Below, piece after piece: positions 18,644-31,100 of a stretch of DNA of 64,000 bases (position 1 is the first letter of the stretch; each line of letters begins with the position of its first letter). Position numbers and translations under genes: made by a program. The notes beneath the pieces were generated by a model that was not told the origin of the DNA, did no database searches, and saw nothing but the letters and a program-made list of their open reading frames with translations. Source of the stretch: an uncultured Saprospiraceae bacterium (GTDB taxonomy: Bacteria; Bacteroidota; Bacteroidia; Chitinophagales; Saprospiraceae); assembly GCA_937929835.1 (NCBI GenBank), contig CALFUU010000052.1, forward strand, positions 38,278 through 102,277, written 5' to 3'.

Positions 18644-19519
18644 CTAGCCTTCATTTACGACAATAAGGCTGTTTCTACGTGCTGCAATTCTTTTAATATT
18701 GCTTAATCCAGCATCTACTAGATCAATAAGTTCGACCCAATCCGAATTAGACCGGGGATTATAGGCGCTGATCACACTGGCCTTCCCAATTATAAATGTA
18801 CCATCATTGAGTAATTCAAAATCCTCGACATCTGTAGGCATTGTAATGATGGTGCTACTTTTATTTGTAGAAGTGTTATAGGACTTAAGAATCCACTCTG
18901 TTGCGCTGACCTTATGTACAAATAATAGATTACCGTTCTTATCTTTCTTAATGCATCGTCCGACCTTATCTAGAATGATCTTACGTCGTTCGCTCTGAGC
19001 ATCAGCAATCGCAAGGTTGTGATGTGGTGCTTCTACTAAGAAGAGACCTAGTGTGGAATCATCTAGCCAACAATGGTAACCTATATTATTGGTGTTGTTC
19101 ATATAGCGCTTTGCATACCCAATGCCATCAAGTGGATAAAGGCTGAGGGTTTGCGTTTTATCATCCGCTTCCACTCTCACTACCGAGAAAGCATCTCTAC
19201 CGGGAACTGGGGTGGGAGAGTATTCCTTCTCATCTGTGAAGGTAATGCGGGTAAGCGATTTATCAAACAGATCAAACTTGGCTATTTCTGTTCTCTCTGA
19301 GTCGTAATAGTTTGTCGTAAAATAAATGACTTTGTCATCAAAAAATGCGGGTTGATTGTTGTAACCTTTTGCATTAAAAGCTGTCATAAATTCTGGAGAA
19401 TTAATGCGGTAGGATTTGCCAACTTTAGTCATTTTAAAATGATAGATGTTGGTATTGGGTAGCTGTGTATAGCCTAGCACTGGCAGTAGTAAGGCTATGA
19501 GAATATTTTTAATCGACAT
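18644..19519 (-). CDS. Secreted beta-propeller-like (TolB-like) protein
   Basis: 291 residues with an N-terminal signal peptide (MSIKNILIALLLPVLGYTQ). The body has repeated blade-like patterns such as QPAFFDDKVIYFTTN, SPTPVPGRDAFSVV and HCWLDDSTLGLFLV, resembling TolB/WD40-like propellers. No catalytic residues are recognised. The ORF overlaps the end of lepB by 11 bp on the same strand, so the two are translationally linked. A short exported propeller may bind peptide or glycan, but there is no specific evidence. A family name cannot be given with confidence. Confidence 0.6.
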   Translation of the reverse strand: MSIKNILIALLLPVLGYTQLPNTNIYHFKMTKVGKSYRINSPEFMTAFNAKGYNNQPAFFDDKVIYFTTNYYDSERTEIAKFDLFDKSLTRITFTDEKEYSPTPVPGRDAFSVVRVEADDKTQTLSLYPLDGIGYAKRYMNNTNNIGYHCWLDDSTLGLFLVEAPHHNLAIADAQSERRKIILDKVGRCIKKDKNGNLLFVHKVSATEWILKSYNTSTNKSSTIITMPTDVEDFELLNDGTFIIGKASVISAYNPRSNSDWVELIDLVDAGLSNIKRIAARRNSLIVVNEG

Positions 19520-21104
19520 TAGCTGATTTGAATAGTCTATTAAATCTTATACCGTCAAAAAGTCTTGCATTTCGTGTAGAGAACCAAATAAATAGCGGCT
19601 TACCCACTATATGATCATGCGGTACATAACCCCACATACGAGAATCCTCACTATTATGTCTGTTATCTCCCATAGCCCAGTAATAGTCCTGCTTGAACGT
19701 ATATGTATTCGCTGGTTGACCATTAATGCTAATTTGATTGCCCTTAACCAGTAGCTCATTGTCTTCGTAGACATCAATAATCCTTCTATAAAATGGTAGA
19801 TTTTCAACTGTCAAGTCTATAGTCTCACCAGCTTTAGGAATCCACACTGGGCCATAATTATCAACTGACCATCCTTTAGTTATCTTGGCATCGTGAGGAA
19901 ATAATTTAGAACCATCGATTGGCGATTGATGATAGCTAACTTTTAGACCATCTATTGATTTTAGTTTTTCTCTCTGGTCTTCAGTAATATAGAATCCATA
20001 GTTGCCTGCGAAGTCACTTTGAGTATCTCCAATTCCCCATTCTTTGAGTTTGTCTCCTTGCAGTTGTACTTGAGGCTGCTTTTCTACTTTATTGAGAAAT
20101 TGCATTTGCGAAGGATTGACGCCTGGCTCACCATTGATATAGATTTGACGATTTTTTATTTCCAATTTGTCGCCAGGTACAGCCACACATCTTTTGATAT
20201 AGTGATCCTTCTTATCTAGAGGTCTGACGACAAAGTCCTTTTTTCTCACTTTGGACCTCAATTCCTTGTCCTTGCTCGTATAGGCTGGTTCTCTCGATAC
20301 TTGTCCTACTGTGTAAGAACGATTTGAGGTTATGTATACGCTATCACCAACTGGCCAATTAAATACAATTGGTTTATTTCTTCCAATTTCTTCTAGGGCA
20401 GGAAGTCTGTAATAATCTAGGCTTGGTTTTTTAAGATAGGATTCTGAATCTGTCTTCGGTATTCGATTATGCAAGAGTGGAATCATTGCAATGGTCATAG
20501 GCGTACGTATTCCGTAACTTACTTTTGAGACAAATAGAAAGTCTCCTACCATAAGCGAACCCTCCATTGATGGGGTAGGGATAACAAAGGCCTCTATTAA
20601 AAACATACGTATGAAAGCTGCCGCAAATACTGCAAAGAATATTGATTCAATCCATTCACGACCTGCAGACTTTTTGTAAGGACTTTTTTGATTGAGTCTG
20701 GCCAATTTGTTCTTATCTCCAGCTTTTGTCAATGCCTTGACTTCATCCAGATATGCTTTCTCTGTAAGATAATTTGGACCTATATATTTTGCGCTATCAT
20801 TCTTGGCTAATAAGGCAAGAGCAGCTGGTGCATAGAATACAGCACCCGCACTATGTTTTAGTTTGTATTGTCCAAATGACCGCACAAGATCTACAGCCAT
20901 ACCAGCAAAAATGAAGATGTTCACTATCGGAACAAGAAGTAGGAGTGGCCACCAACTTGGTCTACCGATAATTTTTGCCCACTGGATGAAGTTCTTCCCA
21001 GGAATAACCCCGTCGATAGCTGGGAGATCTGCTTTGGGGAAGAGCATATACAGTGCAATGCTCAATAGAACGTAGGATACTAATAGAAATATAAGTACAG
21101 ACAC
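19509..21104 (-). CDS. lepB: Signal peptidase I (long Bacteroidota type)
   Basis: 531 residues, GTG start. Hydrophobic segments near residues 3-22, 45-75 and 155-175 precede the catalytic Ser in PTPSMEGSLMVGDF (about residue 180). The catalytic Lys is in IKRCVAVPGDK (about residue 305), and the C-terminal box E signature is GDNRHNSEDSRMWG. Family members in Proteobacteria are about 320 residues; this length is usual for Bacteroidota, which carry an insertion between boxes. It cleaves Sec signal peptides, including those of the many T9SS cargo proteins in this window. A -7 box lies 20 bp upstream. The next gene overlaps its 3' end by 11 bp. Confidence 0.92.
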   Translation of the reverse strand: MSVLIFLLVSYVLLSIALYMLFPKADLPAIDGVIPGKNFIQWAKIIGRPSWWPLLLLVPIVNIFIFAGMAVDLVRSFGQYKLKHSAGAVFYAPAALALLAKNDSAKYIGPNYLTEKAYLDEVKALTKAGDKNKLARLNQKSPYKKSAGREWIESIFFAVFAAAFIRMFLIEAFVIPTPSMEGSLMVGDFLFVSKVSYGIRTPMTIAMIPLLHNRIPKTDSESYLKKPSLDYYRLPALEEIGRNKPIVFNWPVGDSVYITSNRSYTVGQVSREPAYTSKDKELRSKVRKKDFVVRPLDKKDHYIKRCVAVPGDKLEIKNRQIYINGEPGVNPSQMQFLNKVEKQPQVQLQGDKLKEWGIGDTQSDFAGNYGFYITEDQREKLKSIDGLKVSYHQSPIDGSKLFPHDAKITKGWSVDNYGPVWIPKAGETIDLTVENLPFYRRIIDVYEDNELLVKGNQISINGQPANTYTFKQDYYWAMGDNRHNSEDSRMWGYVPHDHIVGKPLFIWFSTRNARLFDGIRFNRLFKSANVD

Positions 21105-21123
21105 ATTAAAGTTTTAATTGTCC

Positions 21124-21131
21124 CAAAGATA
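21124..21131 (-). promoter_or_regulatory. Bacteroidota -7 box TATCTTTG before lepB
   Basis: Exact TAnnTTTG on the minus strand, 19 bp upstream of the GTG start at 21104, between lepB and the hairpin that ends the PorP gene. It implies a leader of about 12 nt and separate transcription of lepB. Confidence 0.5.
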
Positions 21132-21162
21132 CTAAAGTGTGGCTGTTAAGGACTTCATAATA

Positions 21163-21208
21163 CGGATTAGAACAGGCCATTTTTAGATGAATGACCTGTT
21201 CTAATCCG
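21163..21208 (-). terminator. Long hairpin after the PorP/SprF gene
   Basis: CGGATTAGAACAGG (21163-21176) and CCTGTTCTAATCCG (21195-21208) form a perfect 14-bp stem. After a single C/A mismatch the stem continues with CATT/AATG. It begins 7 bp after the PorP stop codon. There is no T-run on the minus strand, so it may stop transcription by another route or protect the 3' end of the giant-gene transcript. Confidence 0.6.
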
Positions 21209-21215
21209 ATATAAG

Positions 21216-22139
21216 TTAATCTAAGTCAAGTGTGTAGGCGGCAAAAAACTCGAAACTAGCACCTGCATTTGATACTGCTCCTCCATTGAGGCTTGCAAGC
21301 ACACCTATCTTTAACTCGGTATATCTACCTCCAATATCATCTAAAATGATACCTCCATTGATCGCAAAATCATTGAGACTAGAGAATGAGAGACCACCCC
21401 AGAAAGCTTCCTCTTTCTCAAATTTTGCTCCTATGACATAATCGATGAGTTGTGGATCTACATAATTGACTTGGAATGAAGGTTCTATGTAATAATCATA
21501 TCCAAATAGCTTAGTACCCATATTGGCAAAATAATGCACTTGCCTCTGAGCATTCCCTGTTTCCAATAAGATATCGGTCGAAAGCAGCTGCATAGTACTG
21601 AATCCTACATAGAATAAATTATCACTATTATATTCTTCCGTACCTGAGAAGTAAGCAATACCCGCACCGAATGATGGGAGGAACTTGCTTTGTGTATTGG
21701 TACTAGTGAGTGGGTCATCTGATATCAAAGTTGTTGCCTGCGAAGCATCAAACCTATATTGATGGAAGTAACCATTTATCGCTAATACTAATTGATCATC
21801 CCTATTGAGTATTTCCTTCAGCTTATAGGCATAATTGGCTTGTAAGCCTGTTTTATTGATATTCCCTGTCCAGTCTGAGATAATAGCTCCGCCGGCGCTC
21901 ATATTCATATCTACAAAAGGGTAGGCAACAGAGGCGAGTGCCGTATTGGGAGCGCCTTCAAATCCTACCCACTGTTGTCGATAGAAAGTCGATATCTGCA
22001 TTTTTGTACCAGGGGCCGTAAAGGCTGGATTCCAAATATGATGCATATCTTGAAATGGCGTCGTATGCGTAAGTTGCTGAGCATGTCCACAAACGATGAC
22101 TGCTCCCAAAATGATAAGTGTAATTAATATATTTTTCAT
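21216..22139 (-). CDS. PorP/SprF family type IX secretion membrane protein
   Basis: 307 residues with signal peptide (ends CGHAQQ). The family signature is clear: HIWNPAFTAPGT, then FYRQQWVGFEGAPNT and SAGGAIISDWTG. Family members are outer-membrane barrels, and SprF in Flavobacterium johnsoniae is needed for export of its neighbour SprB, a cargo with a type B sorting domain. Here the gene starts 4 bp after the end of the giant 3375-residue type B cargo gene. The two form an operon and this protein is very likely the dedicated partner of that cargo. Confidence 0.9.
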   Translation of the reverse strand: MKNILITLIILGAVIVCGHAQQLTHTTPFQDMHHIWNPAFTAPGTKMQISTFYRQQWVGFEGAPNTALASVAYPFVDMNMSAGGAIISDWTGNINKTGLQANYAYKLKEILNRDDQLVLAINGYFHQYRFDASQATTLISDDPLTSTNTQSKFLPSFGAGIAYFSGTEEYNSDNLFYVGFSTMQLLSTDILLETGNAQRQVHYFANMGTKLFGYDYYIEPSFQVNYVDPQLIDYVIGAKFEKEEAFWGGLSFSSLNDFAINGGIILDDIGGRYTELKIGVLASLNGGAVSNAGASFEFFAAYTLDLD

Positions 22140-22143
22140 AATC

Positions 22144-25100
22144 CTAGTCTCTTAAAAGGGTTAAACTACTCTTGATCTCGAAACCATCGAATTCTAAGAT
22201 ATAGTAATAAGTATCTGCTGGCAATGGATCTCCATTTCTAGTGCCATCCCATCTATCCGCATCTCTTTGATAGCCACGCTTTTCATAAACCACATTTCCC
22301 CATCTGGAAAAGACTGTTAGATTAATCCTTTCAAATTGCTCTAAACCTTCAAATTCCAACTCGTCGTTAATACCATCTTGATTGGGAGTAAACATCGTGA
22401 TGGTTCTGACTACAGATCCAGGATCCATATTGATATTGATGGTTATATCGTCAGTGCCAATACAACCATTATTATCGACAACAGTTACCGTAAATGTCGT
22501 CGCCTCAGTTATTGCAATGGTCGGTGTACTTGATGAAGCTCCTACAAGAATTACATCTGTATTATCCCAATTATAAGAAACACCACCTGTCGCCTCAAGT
22601 GTAAATTCTGCATCAGGTAGTACCTCTCTGTCTTCTCCAGCATTCACTACAGGAAGGTCATTGACAATTACAGTTATATCAATAACAACCACATCATCTG
22701 GGCAAGTACCTGTTACTAATACTGTGTATGTTGTTGTCTCTATAGGTGTGGCTACTGGGCTGGCACTTATAGTTGTACTTAATGTCCCAGAAGGATCTTC
22801 CCATTCGTAATTGAAGCCAGGTGTAACTTCTAGCGGAACAGAATCACCTAGGCATATTTCAAGAGTTTCGTTGGCTGCGACGGCCATAACTCTCGGTTGG
22901 AAAGTTACATTAAAGGACTGCGTCACCTCACAACCTTCTGTAGTCATACCAACAAAAGTGACTGTCTCCGTAGTTACAGTACTGACATCTTGATAAGAGA
23001 CTACATAGTTCTCGTCATTACTGGTCGCAGATCCTCCTGACCAGACATATGTATCAAATACTGCTGGAACGGTAACTGTGACATTAGGATCGTTAGGGCA
23101 TAAATCTAGATCATTAAATGAGATAGACGGTATCACAATTTCAGAGACAACTATTTGTTCACTTACCGAACAATCTTGTGGTGTAGTTGCTGTCACTGTA
23201 TAAGTTCCTGGTTGGTTAGCCGTATAAGTATCGACATCGCTGGCCACTATGGTACCATCTAACATCCAGATAATTAAGTTAGCATTGGTCATGGCTGTAA
23301 GCACAACATTATCACCTTCGCAGAATGATTCTGTTGGATTAACAGATAGTGTAGGAAAATCAATAAATGTAACCTCAACAGATGCTGACGATTCACATTG
23401 TATATCATTAATAGCTGTCAGCTCATAGGTACCACTTTCCGTAACGGTCAAGAAGCTCTCATTTTCTCCATTTATTGGCGCCCCGTTTCTAGTCCATTGA
23501 TATAGTACATCTACCTCTGAGGGAGTACTTAATTCAATTGTTTCATTTACGCAAGCTTCAACCACTGATGGACCTAAGTCTATCAAAGGTGCTTCTCTAA
23601 ATTCTAAACTAAAATCGAAGACCGTTGCACAATCAATAGCATTGTAAGCAACAAAGCTATAATCTCCAGATTGGGAAAATTCTTGCGTCAAGCCCGTTGC
23701 ACCCTGTATAGGATTCCCATTTGAATCTAACCATTCAAAGCGTACTCCATCACTAGTTGCTTCGAGCGGCACACTGATGCCTGCACATACACCAGCGGGT
23801 AGGTTGTCAATTGTAGCCATCGCCTCTGCAAAGAATTGTACCTCTTGACTCACTGAAGATGTACATCCCGCCATATTCATAACTGTAGCTGTATATACTC
23901 CTGGATCACTTACCGTAATCATATTGCCTGATTCACCGGCTAGAATATCTCCTCCACGATCCCATACGACATCAGCGTTTGTGTCGGAAGTCAAGACAAG
24001 ATCAACTGGTGTACCTGCACACTCTTCTACATCAGGACCTAGTTCCAAGACCGGTGCCGAAACTGCTATGACCTCTATAGAAGCGGATGCTTCACACTGT
24101 TGACCTTCTGCAGCGATGGCTTCGTAAGTTCCTGGCTCTGTAATATCTAAGGTCACACCATTTTCTCCCATTATAGGTGTACCATTAAGGTACCAATTCA
24201 CAACAGTGACAGAGGATTGTAGTGTTAATACTTCAGTTGTTCCCTCACAAAACTCCAACGTTTCCGGTAGCGAAACCATAGGCGCTTCTACAAATTCCAC
24301 ATTGGCCGTTACGGTGGTAGAACAATTGTTGTCATCTGTTGCTGTGACTTCCACAGTGCCCATCAAACCGACAAGCGTTTCATTAACTTCAAGACTGCCA
24401 GAAGGATTGTCAATTGCCCCTCCATTTACTGACCACTCGTAAGTAAATAGTCCGTCTTGTCCAGCTTCTAAAATATCAGTCTGTCCTTGGCAAATTGATT
24501 GATCATCCAAGTCAATTATTGGTGCTTCAAAAATTTCTACAGCTACTTCTGCTCTCGCTTCACATTGTGTACCGAATCCAGCAATAATTTCATATGTACC
24601 AGATTGGGTAGCAACAATAGTTGGGTCTGTTTCACCCATCAATTCATTTCCATTCAATAACCAAATAACTGATCCTGTAGAGGCTGTGCCTACAATTTCA
24701 GTATCGTCATTATTGCAAAAATCTAGAGTGGCATCAGGTAAGGTAACCGTTGGCGTATCAAGAAAATCTACACGTGTAGAAATTACAGTTTCGCAGCCTG
24801 CAGAATTTACAGCGGTAAGGGTGTAAGTATCCGTTGTCGTAACCTCTAATGGATCGATATCATCAGAGCCCATACCTAATACATCACCATTTTCATTTAC
24901 CCATGTGTAATCAAATTGTCCAGAGCCCATCCCAACTATAGGAACCAACTCTCCTTCACAGGCTTCTTGATCATCTGGAAGGGATACGTCTGGTGCATCT
25001 ACAAAGGTCACATTGGTGGTGGATTCAGAAGAACATAATAATCCTTCGCCAGCGATAACTCGATATTCGCCAGAAGTTGTAATCTCTAAAGTTGTATCGG

Positions 25101-28100
25101 TTTCGTCAATTATTTCTTCACCATTAAAATACCACTTTACGGCCGTCACATTAATAGCATCGGCACTCAGTATAGCCATTTCTCCATTGCAGAATTCTAG
25201 GTTAGGTTCTAGAGTGACTACTGGAGCTTCAAGAATTTCTACGCTTACGGTATCTGCAGTTGTACATCCTGCTGAGTTTGTAGCAGAAACAAAATATCTG
25301 CCACTCACCATTGCTGTATAACTGCCCATCATTCCTGCCTGTATTTCACCAACGCCTTCTTGTATCCAGACATAATCAAAATCCCCATCGGGACCTGCGG
25401 TGAGCGGTACTGCATCTGGTTCACAAGCTGTTTCTAATTCTGGTAAGGCAATATCTGGAGCCTCTATGAATGTCACTAACGTAGTGGCCTCAGAGGAACA
25501 TTGTAGACCCTCACCTGCAACGACACGATATGTCCCAGGTTCTGTAACTGTTAGAACGGCATCTGTTTCACCTAAGATCTCGTCGCCTTCAAAATACCAT
25601 TTTACAACTGTAACATTGACTGCGTCTGTTATGAGAGTTCCAACTTCTCCTTCACAAAATTCATATGTTGCATCGAGAGTTACTACAGGTGCTTCAAGGA
25701 TTTGTACAACTGTACTATCGGTAGTCTCACAACCTGCTGAATTCGTTGCGGTGACAATATAGGTTCCACTTTGTCTTGCTTCAAAAGAGCCCACTGACCC
25801 TGACTGTATTTCTCCAGTACCTTCTAAAACCCATACATAATCAAAGGCATCATCAGGACCAGCCATTAAAGGAACTGTGTTCGGCTCACAAGCAGATTCT
25901 GAGTCTGATAAGCTGATATCTGGCGCATCTAAGAAGCTTACTGTAATCGTTGCCTCATCAGAACATTGTAAACCTTCACCAGCAACAACTCGATAATCAC
26001 CCGATTCTGTTACCTCCAATGTTGTATCAGTTTCTCCTAATATTTCATTTCCATCGAGATACCACTTAACAACAGAAACATTTGTAGCATCAACAGTAAT
26101 AGTACCACTTGTGCTTGCACAAAATTCTGCATCCATTGGCAGAGTTACTATGGGTGATTCTAAAAATTCTATGACAGTGGTGTCTGACGTAGAACAACCA
26201 TCCATATTCGTGGCAGTTAAAATGTAAGTGCCAGATTGCTCGATTTCTAAGCTGCCTTCTTCACCAGTTTTTATTTCTCCATCTGATAGCTCTGCCCAGG
26301 TGTAGGTAAAGCGACCATCATCACCTCCCGTCAATAGGATGGCATCCCCTTGGCAAGCAGATTCGGTATCTGGTATATCTATTTGTGGACTCTCAGAGAA
26401 CGCCACAATAACTTCATCTTCAGACTCGCAAGTAGTCCCTATACCTGCTACTGCTCTATAGGTGCCAGGTGTGGTTACTGCTATTTCTGTTCCTGTCACT
26501 CCATCTAACTCTATACCATCTAAGAACCAAGTTAATGTCGACACATTACTCATTGCGACAAGATCTGCACCTGGACATAGATTGTTCATTTCAGGAAGAT
26601 CTACCATAGTTTGTGACTCAAAAGATACATTGATGGTATCTGAATTTTCACATCCTGCCAAGTCACGAACAACAACAATATATGTTCCTGGACGTGTAGC
26701 TTCAATCTGAGCAGTGCTGCCTTGATTCATATTATCTAAAGACCATGCATAAGTATAGTCAGGATTTTCTCCAGCATCTAGTGTTATAATATCACCCTCG
26801 CAACCAACTTGGTCGCTACCAAGATCCATTATAGTAGGTGGATCTAAAAAGGTGACGACGACCTCAGCTGAGGATTCACAAGCTTCGCCTTCAAAGGATA
26901 CAACCCTATATGTTCCTGATCCATCTGCTTCAATAGTGGTTCCGACTGCATCCATTATAAGGTTGTTGTCTTTGTACCATACCAAATTATCTGTAGGTCC
27001 AGTAGCAGTTACTTCTATAGTCGTATTGGTCATAGCTGAACCAACGCAGATATCAATAGGGGAGGTAAAAAATACTAGAACTGTTGACTCAACAAAATTA
27101 ACGTTGACTACGTCGGTGCCAGAACAGCCTGCAGAATTCTGAACGCGTACTTCATATAGTCCCTCACCATAAGTCTGAACATTGATCATATCTGAGTTTT
27201 CTCCAGATATAGCCTGTCCGTTAAGAGACCAGACGTATGTAAAGTTCATACCTGTAGGCGCAGCTAGAAATCTATCTTGTCCATCACAATGACTAAAATC
27301 ATCTCCTAGATTGGGTACTGGTGTATCTAAGAAGGTCACTACGATAGCATCCCTAGATTCGCAAGATTGTCCAAGACCGACAATAGCTTCATATGTCCCA
27401 GGCTCAGTTACTTCTATAGCGGCACCGAGTTGCGTTATCGGTAATCCATCAAGCAGCCATACGATAGAACTACCACCCACATTGGAGTTGGCAATCAATC
27501 TAATAGATTCTCCTGCACAACCTTCTATTGTCTCGTCTGCAATATCTATGGTAGGGGCATCAGTGAATGCGACAAAAGTTGTATCACGCCTTGTACAAGA
27601 GGTAGACATACTCTGGGCAAACAAGATATATTGACCAGCTTCTCTTGCTACAAAAGTACCAGTAGTTGCTCCATTTATCACATTTCCATTAAGAAGCCAA
27701 GCGTAAGTGTTATCGGTACTAGTACTGCCAATAAGTTCCACATCGGATCCTTGACAGCCAACTGCTGCGGGAGGCAAATCTAATTCGGGAGATGGTGTTA
27801 ATACAACTTGGAAAGAAGCTTCTGCTTGACAGGCTTGACCTTCAGCAATTCTAGCTTCATACATTCCAGCTTGAGAAACATCAATAGAAGAACCACTAAC
27901 ATTCGACAGAAGATTTCCTTCAAAGTACCAATTAATGCCTTCAGCGGAGGCCATTGCTGTTACAGTTTCGGTTTCTCCATCACAAAATTCTACGATAGCA
28001 TCTGGAAATGAAATTGTAGGATTGGACACATACTCTATGGTTACTTCATCAAAAGCAATACACGCAGCATTGTCTTTGGTTGTGGCTTGAACTAAATAAA

Positions 28101-31100
28101 AGCCAGTATCAACAGCATTCCAAGATCCTCTAATACCCCCAGTCAAAAATTCTGGTGGATTAGTCCCTTGTGTCAAAAACCATCGATAATCATAAATTGA
28201 ATTGGGACCAGCAACTAGATCAACATCTATAATTTCTCCTTCACAGAAGGCCAAATTAGGACCAAGTTCAATGTCAGGTGATTCTACTCTAGTAATGAGT
28301 ACTTCATCAGAAATTATGCAGGTTGGTGAAAGACAAATTTGTGCTTCCCACAATCCTGAACCTGGATTTAATATTTCATTGGTGACCAAATCAGTTTGTA
28401 ATACACCATCTAGAAACCATTTAACAGGATTGTTCCTAGCATTGAAACGGAGGTCTCTGCTTATGTTTTCACATTCTTCAAAATCAGGCCCTAGATCAAT
28501 CTCAAATGGAACCTCAATGTCTACTCTCACTGTATCGCTCGAAGTACATCCTTGTGTATTGGTAGCAAATACAATGTACTGTCCCTCACAATCATTGGAA
28601 TCAAACAGCCCATCGTTGTTTGTGTCTTCATTACTATCTTGTATTCCGTTACCATTGACATCCCAACAGCCATCCCTAGTAACATCCAGTGTATTGGTTG
28701 TAGACAAAGTGAAAGCTGCATTAAATCTCTTAAACCAGCGATACTCCAGGTCTGGATCTGGAAGCGGGCCTAAAATCACTGACTCACCTTCACAGACCAA
28801 AATATCTTGACCTAGTTCTACGTCTGGACCATCAAGGAAAAGTGCTCTGATGGTTGTAGAACGCATACAGCCTCCTCTGAATACTTGGATCTCATAAAGA
28901 CCACTCTGTTCTATGATGGGATCTTCGACATTTGTCAAGCCAGGTATCGGTGTACCATTGAGTAACCAAGACAGACTATCTCTATTAGATGTATCTACGT
29001 CTAATCTCACTCTATCACCACTACACATTTCGATAGGGTCATCGTTTATGGTTGCGGAAGGAGGATCATTAAAAGAAACAGTTGTTGTCTCAGATTTTTG
29101 ACAACCACCAATGTCCGTTACAATCACAGTATAGATTCCATCCTCCGTGGGATTAACTACAGCATCATTTCCGAAAACTGGTTGAGATCCAAAAAACCAT
29201 TCATAGGTTAGTCCATCATTGCCTGCATCTAAAACGGCAATTTCTCCAGTGCAGATATCTTGACTAATCAAGTCTATGTCTATGTTGCAGCAATTGGCAG
29301 GTGCAGTAAAAGCGCTTTCTACTACTTTGACGCAACCATCATCATCCGAGAAGGAGAAATTTAAGTTGACATCTTCACCATCTGAAATTAGGTTGGTTAG
29401 TGTCACTGTAGTTGTACCTGGGGTCATAGGAAAGGTCTGTCCATTGATGGTCACCATACCCGTAGAAGGTCCCATACCCACTTCAAATGAAAACGTCTGA
29501 TTGTATGTATTGTTAGAGGATAGACAACTCGTCTGATCAAGTGCCGTAAAATTTAAAATAGCGCAAGATGCATCGATAAATACTTCTTTAAAGTTGGCGC
29601 TGACATTAATACAATCTCCAATTCTTATTAGATCATCTATTGATTGCCCTATCCAATCTTGAGGATTGAGACCGGACTCGTAGTAAATAGAATGAATTCT
29701 AAATGTGCCAGGATTGAGTTGTGTGAAATCTGAATCGTCATTAACCATAACAATATTGTCAGATAACTCATTGACTGCTACGAAAGTTATATTGGATGCG
29801 CTATTGGCTTGAAAGTCTGCTAGTAACAGACCGGGACCTGTTATGCGTGGTATTCTGATTCTTCTTCTTGATGATTCTGTGATCATTGCACAGAGTAAAT
29901 ACGATTCGCAAGCATCCAATTCTACATCCCAATTTGTATCTGAAAGGAACCCGTTGCTTGTTGATCTCGAGTTTGATGAAACAAAGGAGGCACAAGGATT
30001 GGCTGTATTGAAGGTAGATTCTCTAAATATGGAGTAGGCACCTACATTACCACCTCCATCGTCAACCGCAAAATTGTAAGATCCAGATTCTGTTGGTGTG
30101 ATTCTTATTGGTCTAAAATCTCTATCATCTGCGATTTCTGTACATCCAGTTCTTGAATTATTAAAGATGGCAATGTCCATATCGTCAACATTCTCTGCTA
30201 CTTCATCACTGATAGCGAGAATTGCATTTCCAGTTGCTGTGGTAGCGCCTAGATCCAATCGAGGATCTCTAAATTCTGCTGACAAGAATTCTGTATCACA
30301 AAGTGTATTGTTAGGTGTTGTACACTCTGAGGTAATTTCAAAATCATTATTAGATCCGTCATAAAAACTGAAGCAATCGTAATCTTCACATATCAACTGA
30401 AGCTTCGCAGCGCCTGTCGCAGAGAATCCAGCTGGTATAGTTACCGTCTCTAAATTAGAGCCTATATCTACATTGTCCTTTAGTAAGTAGGGGAAAGTAA
30501 CACCGCCATCAGCAGACAATCGAATAGCTAAATTAGCGCAGAGATTTTGTGAGCCATTAGCTGACCACATCACATCTACCTGATCACCGGCAGCATATAT
30601 CTCTCCTCCATTTGGCGAATTTATATCAAAAGAACCACTCGTAACTTGCATCGTAATTTCTTCCCAGTCAGTTGCTCCCCCCGCAGGATTATTGTCTCTA
30701 ACTACTAATCTAAAATGCAACGTTCTTGCTACAGAAGAAACCCTTTCAAATTTATCACTATTCAATCCATTGGCTTGAATCCGTCTACTCGGGAAATCTC
30801 TAGTTGGGTTGGTTGTTGGCGCATAATTTCTGAGAATAGGTGCTATCGAACTCCCTGCTGCTTGATTCCCAAGAAATCCATGTGTGGGTCTACCTGCACC
30901 ATCTTCATCAAATTGTTCCCAAGAATAAGTTAATGGGTCGCCTTCCGCATCTGTTGCACTACCCGTCAATGAAAAGGCTGTATTCCTAGGGACTCTGTAT
31001 ACTGCTCCACAAGGATTAGCATTTGCGTCAGGTATCGTATTAACCACTTCAGACCAGTCATCGGTATTGCACTCAAAAGCGGTTACGTGTTCGAATACGT

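Noticed and set aside
28202..28810. 202-residue plus-strand open frame within the giant gene
   Set aside because: It lies wholly opposite the Ig-like repeats, lacks domain features, and similar antisense frames occur all along this repetitive gene because of its codon pattern.
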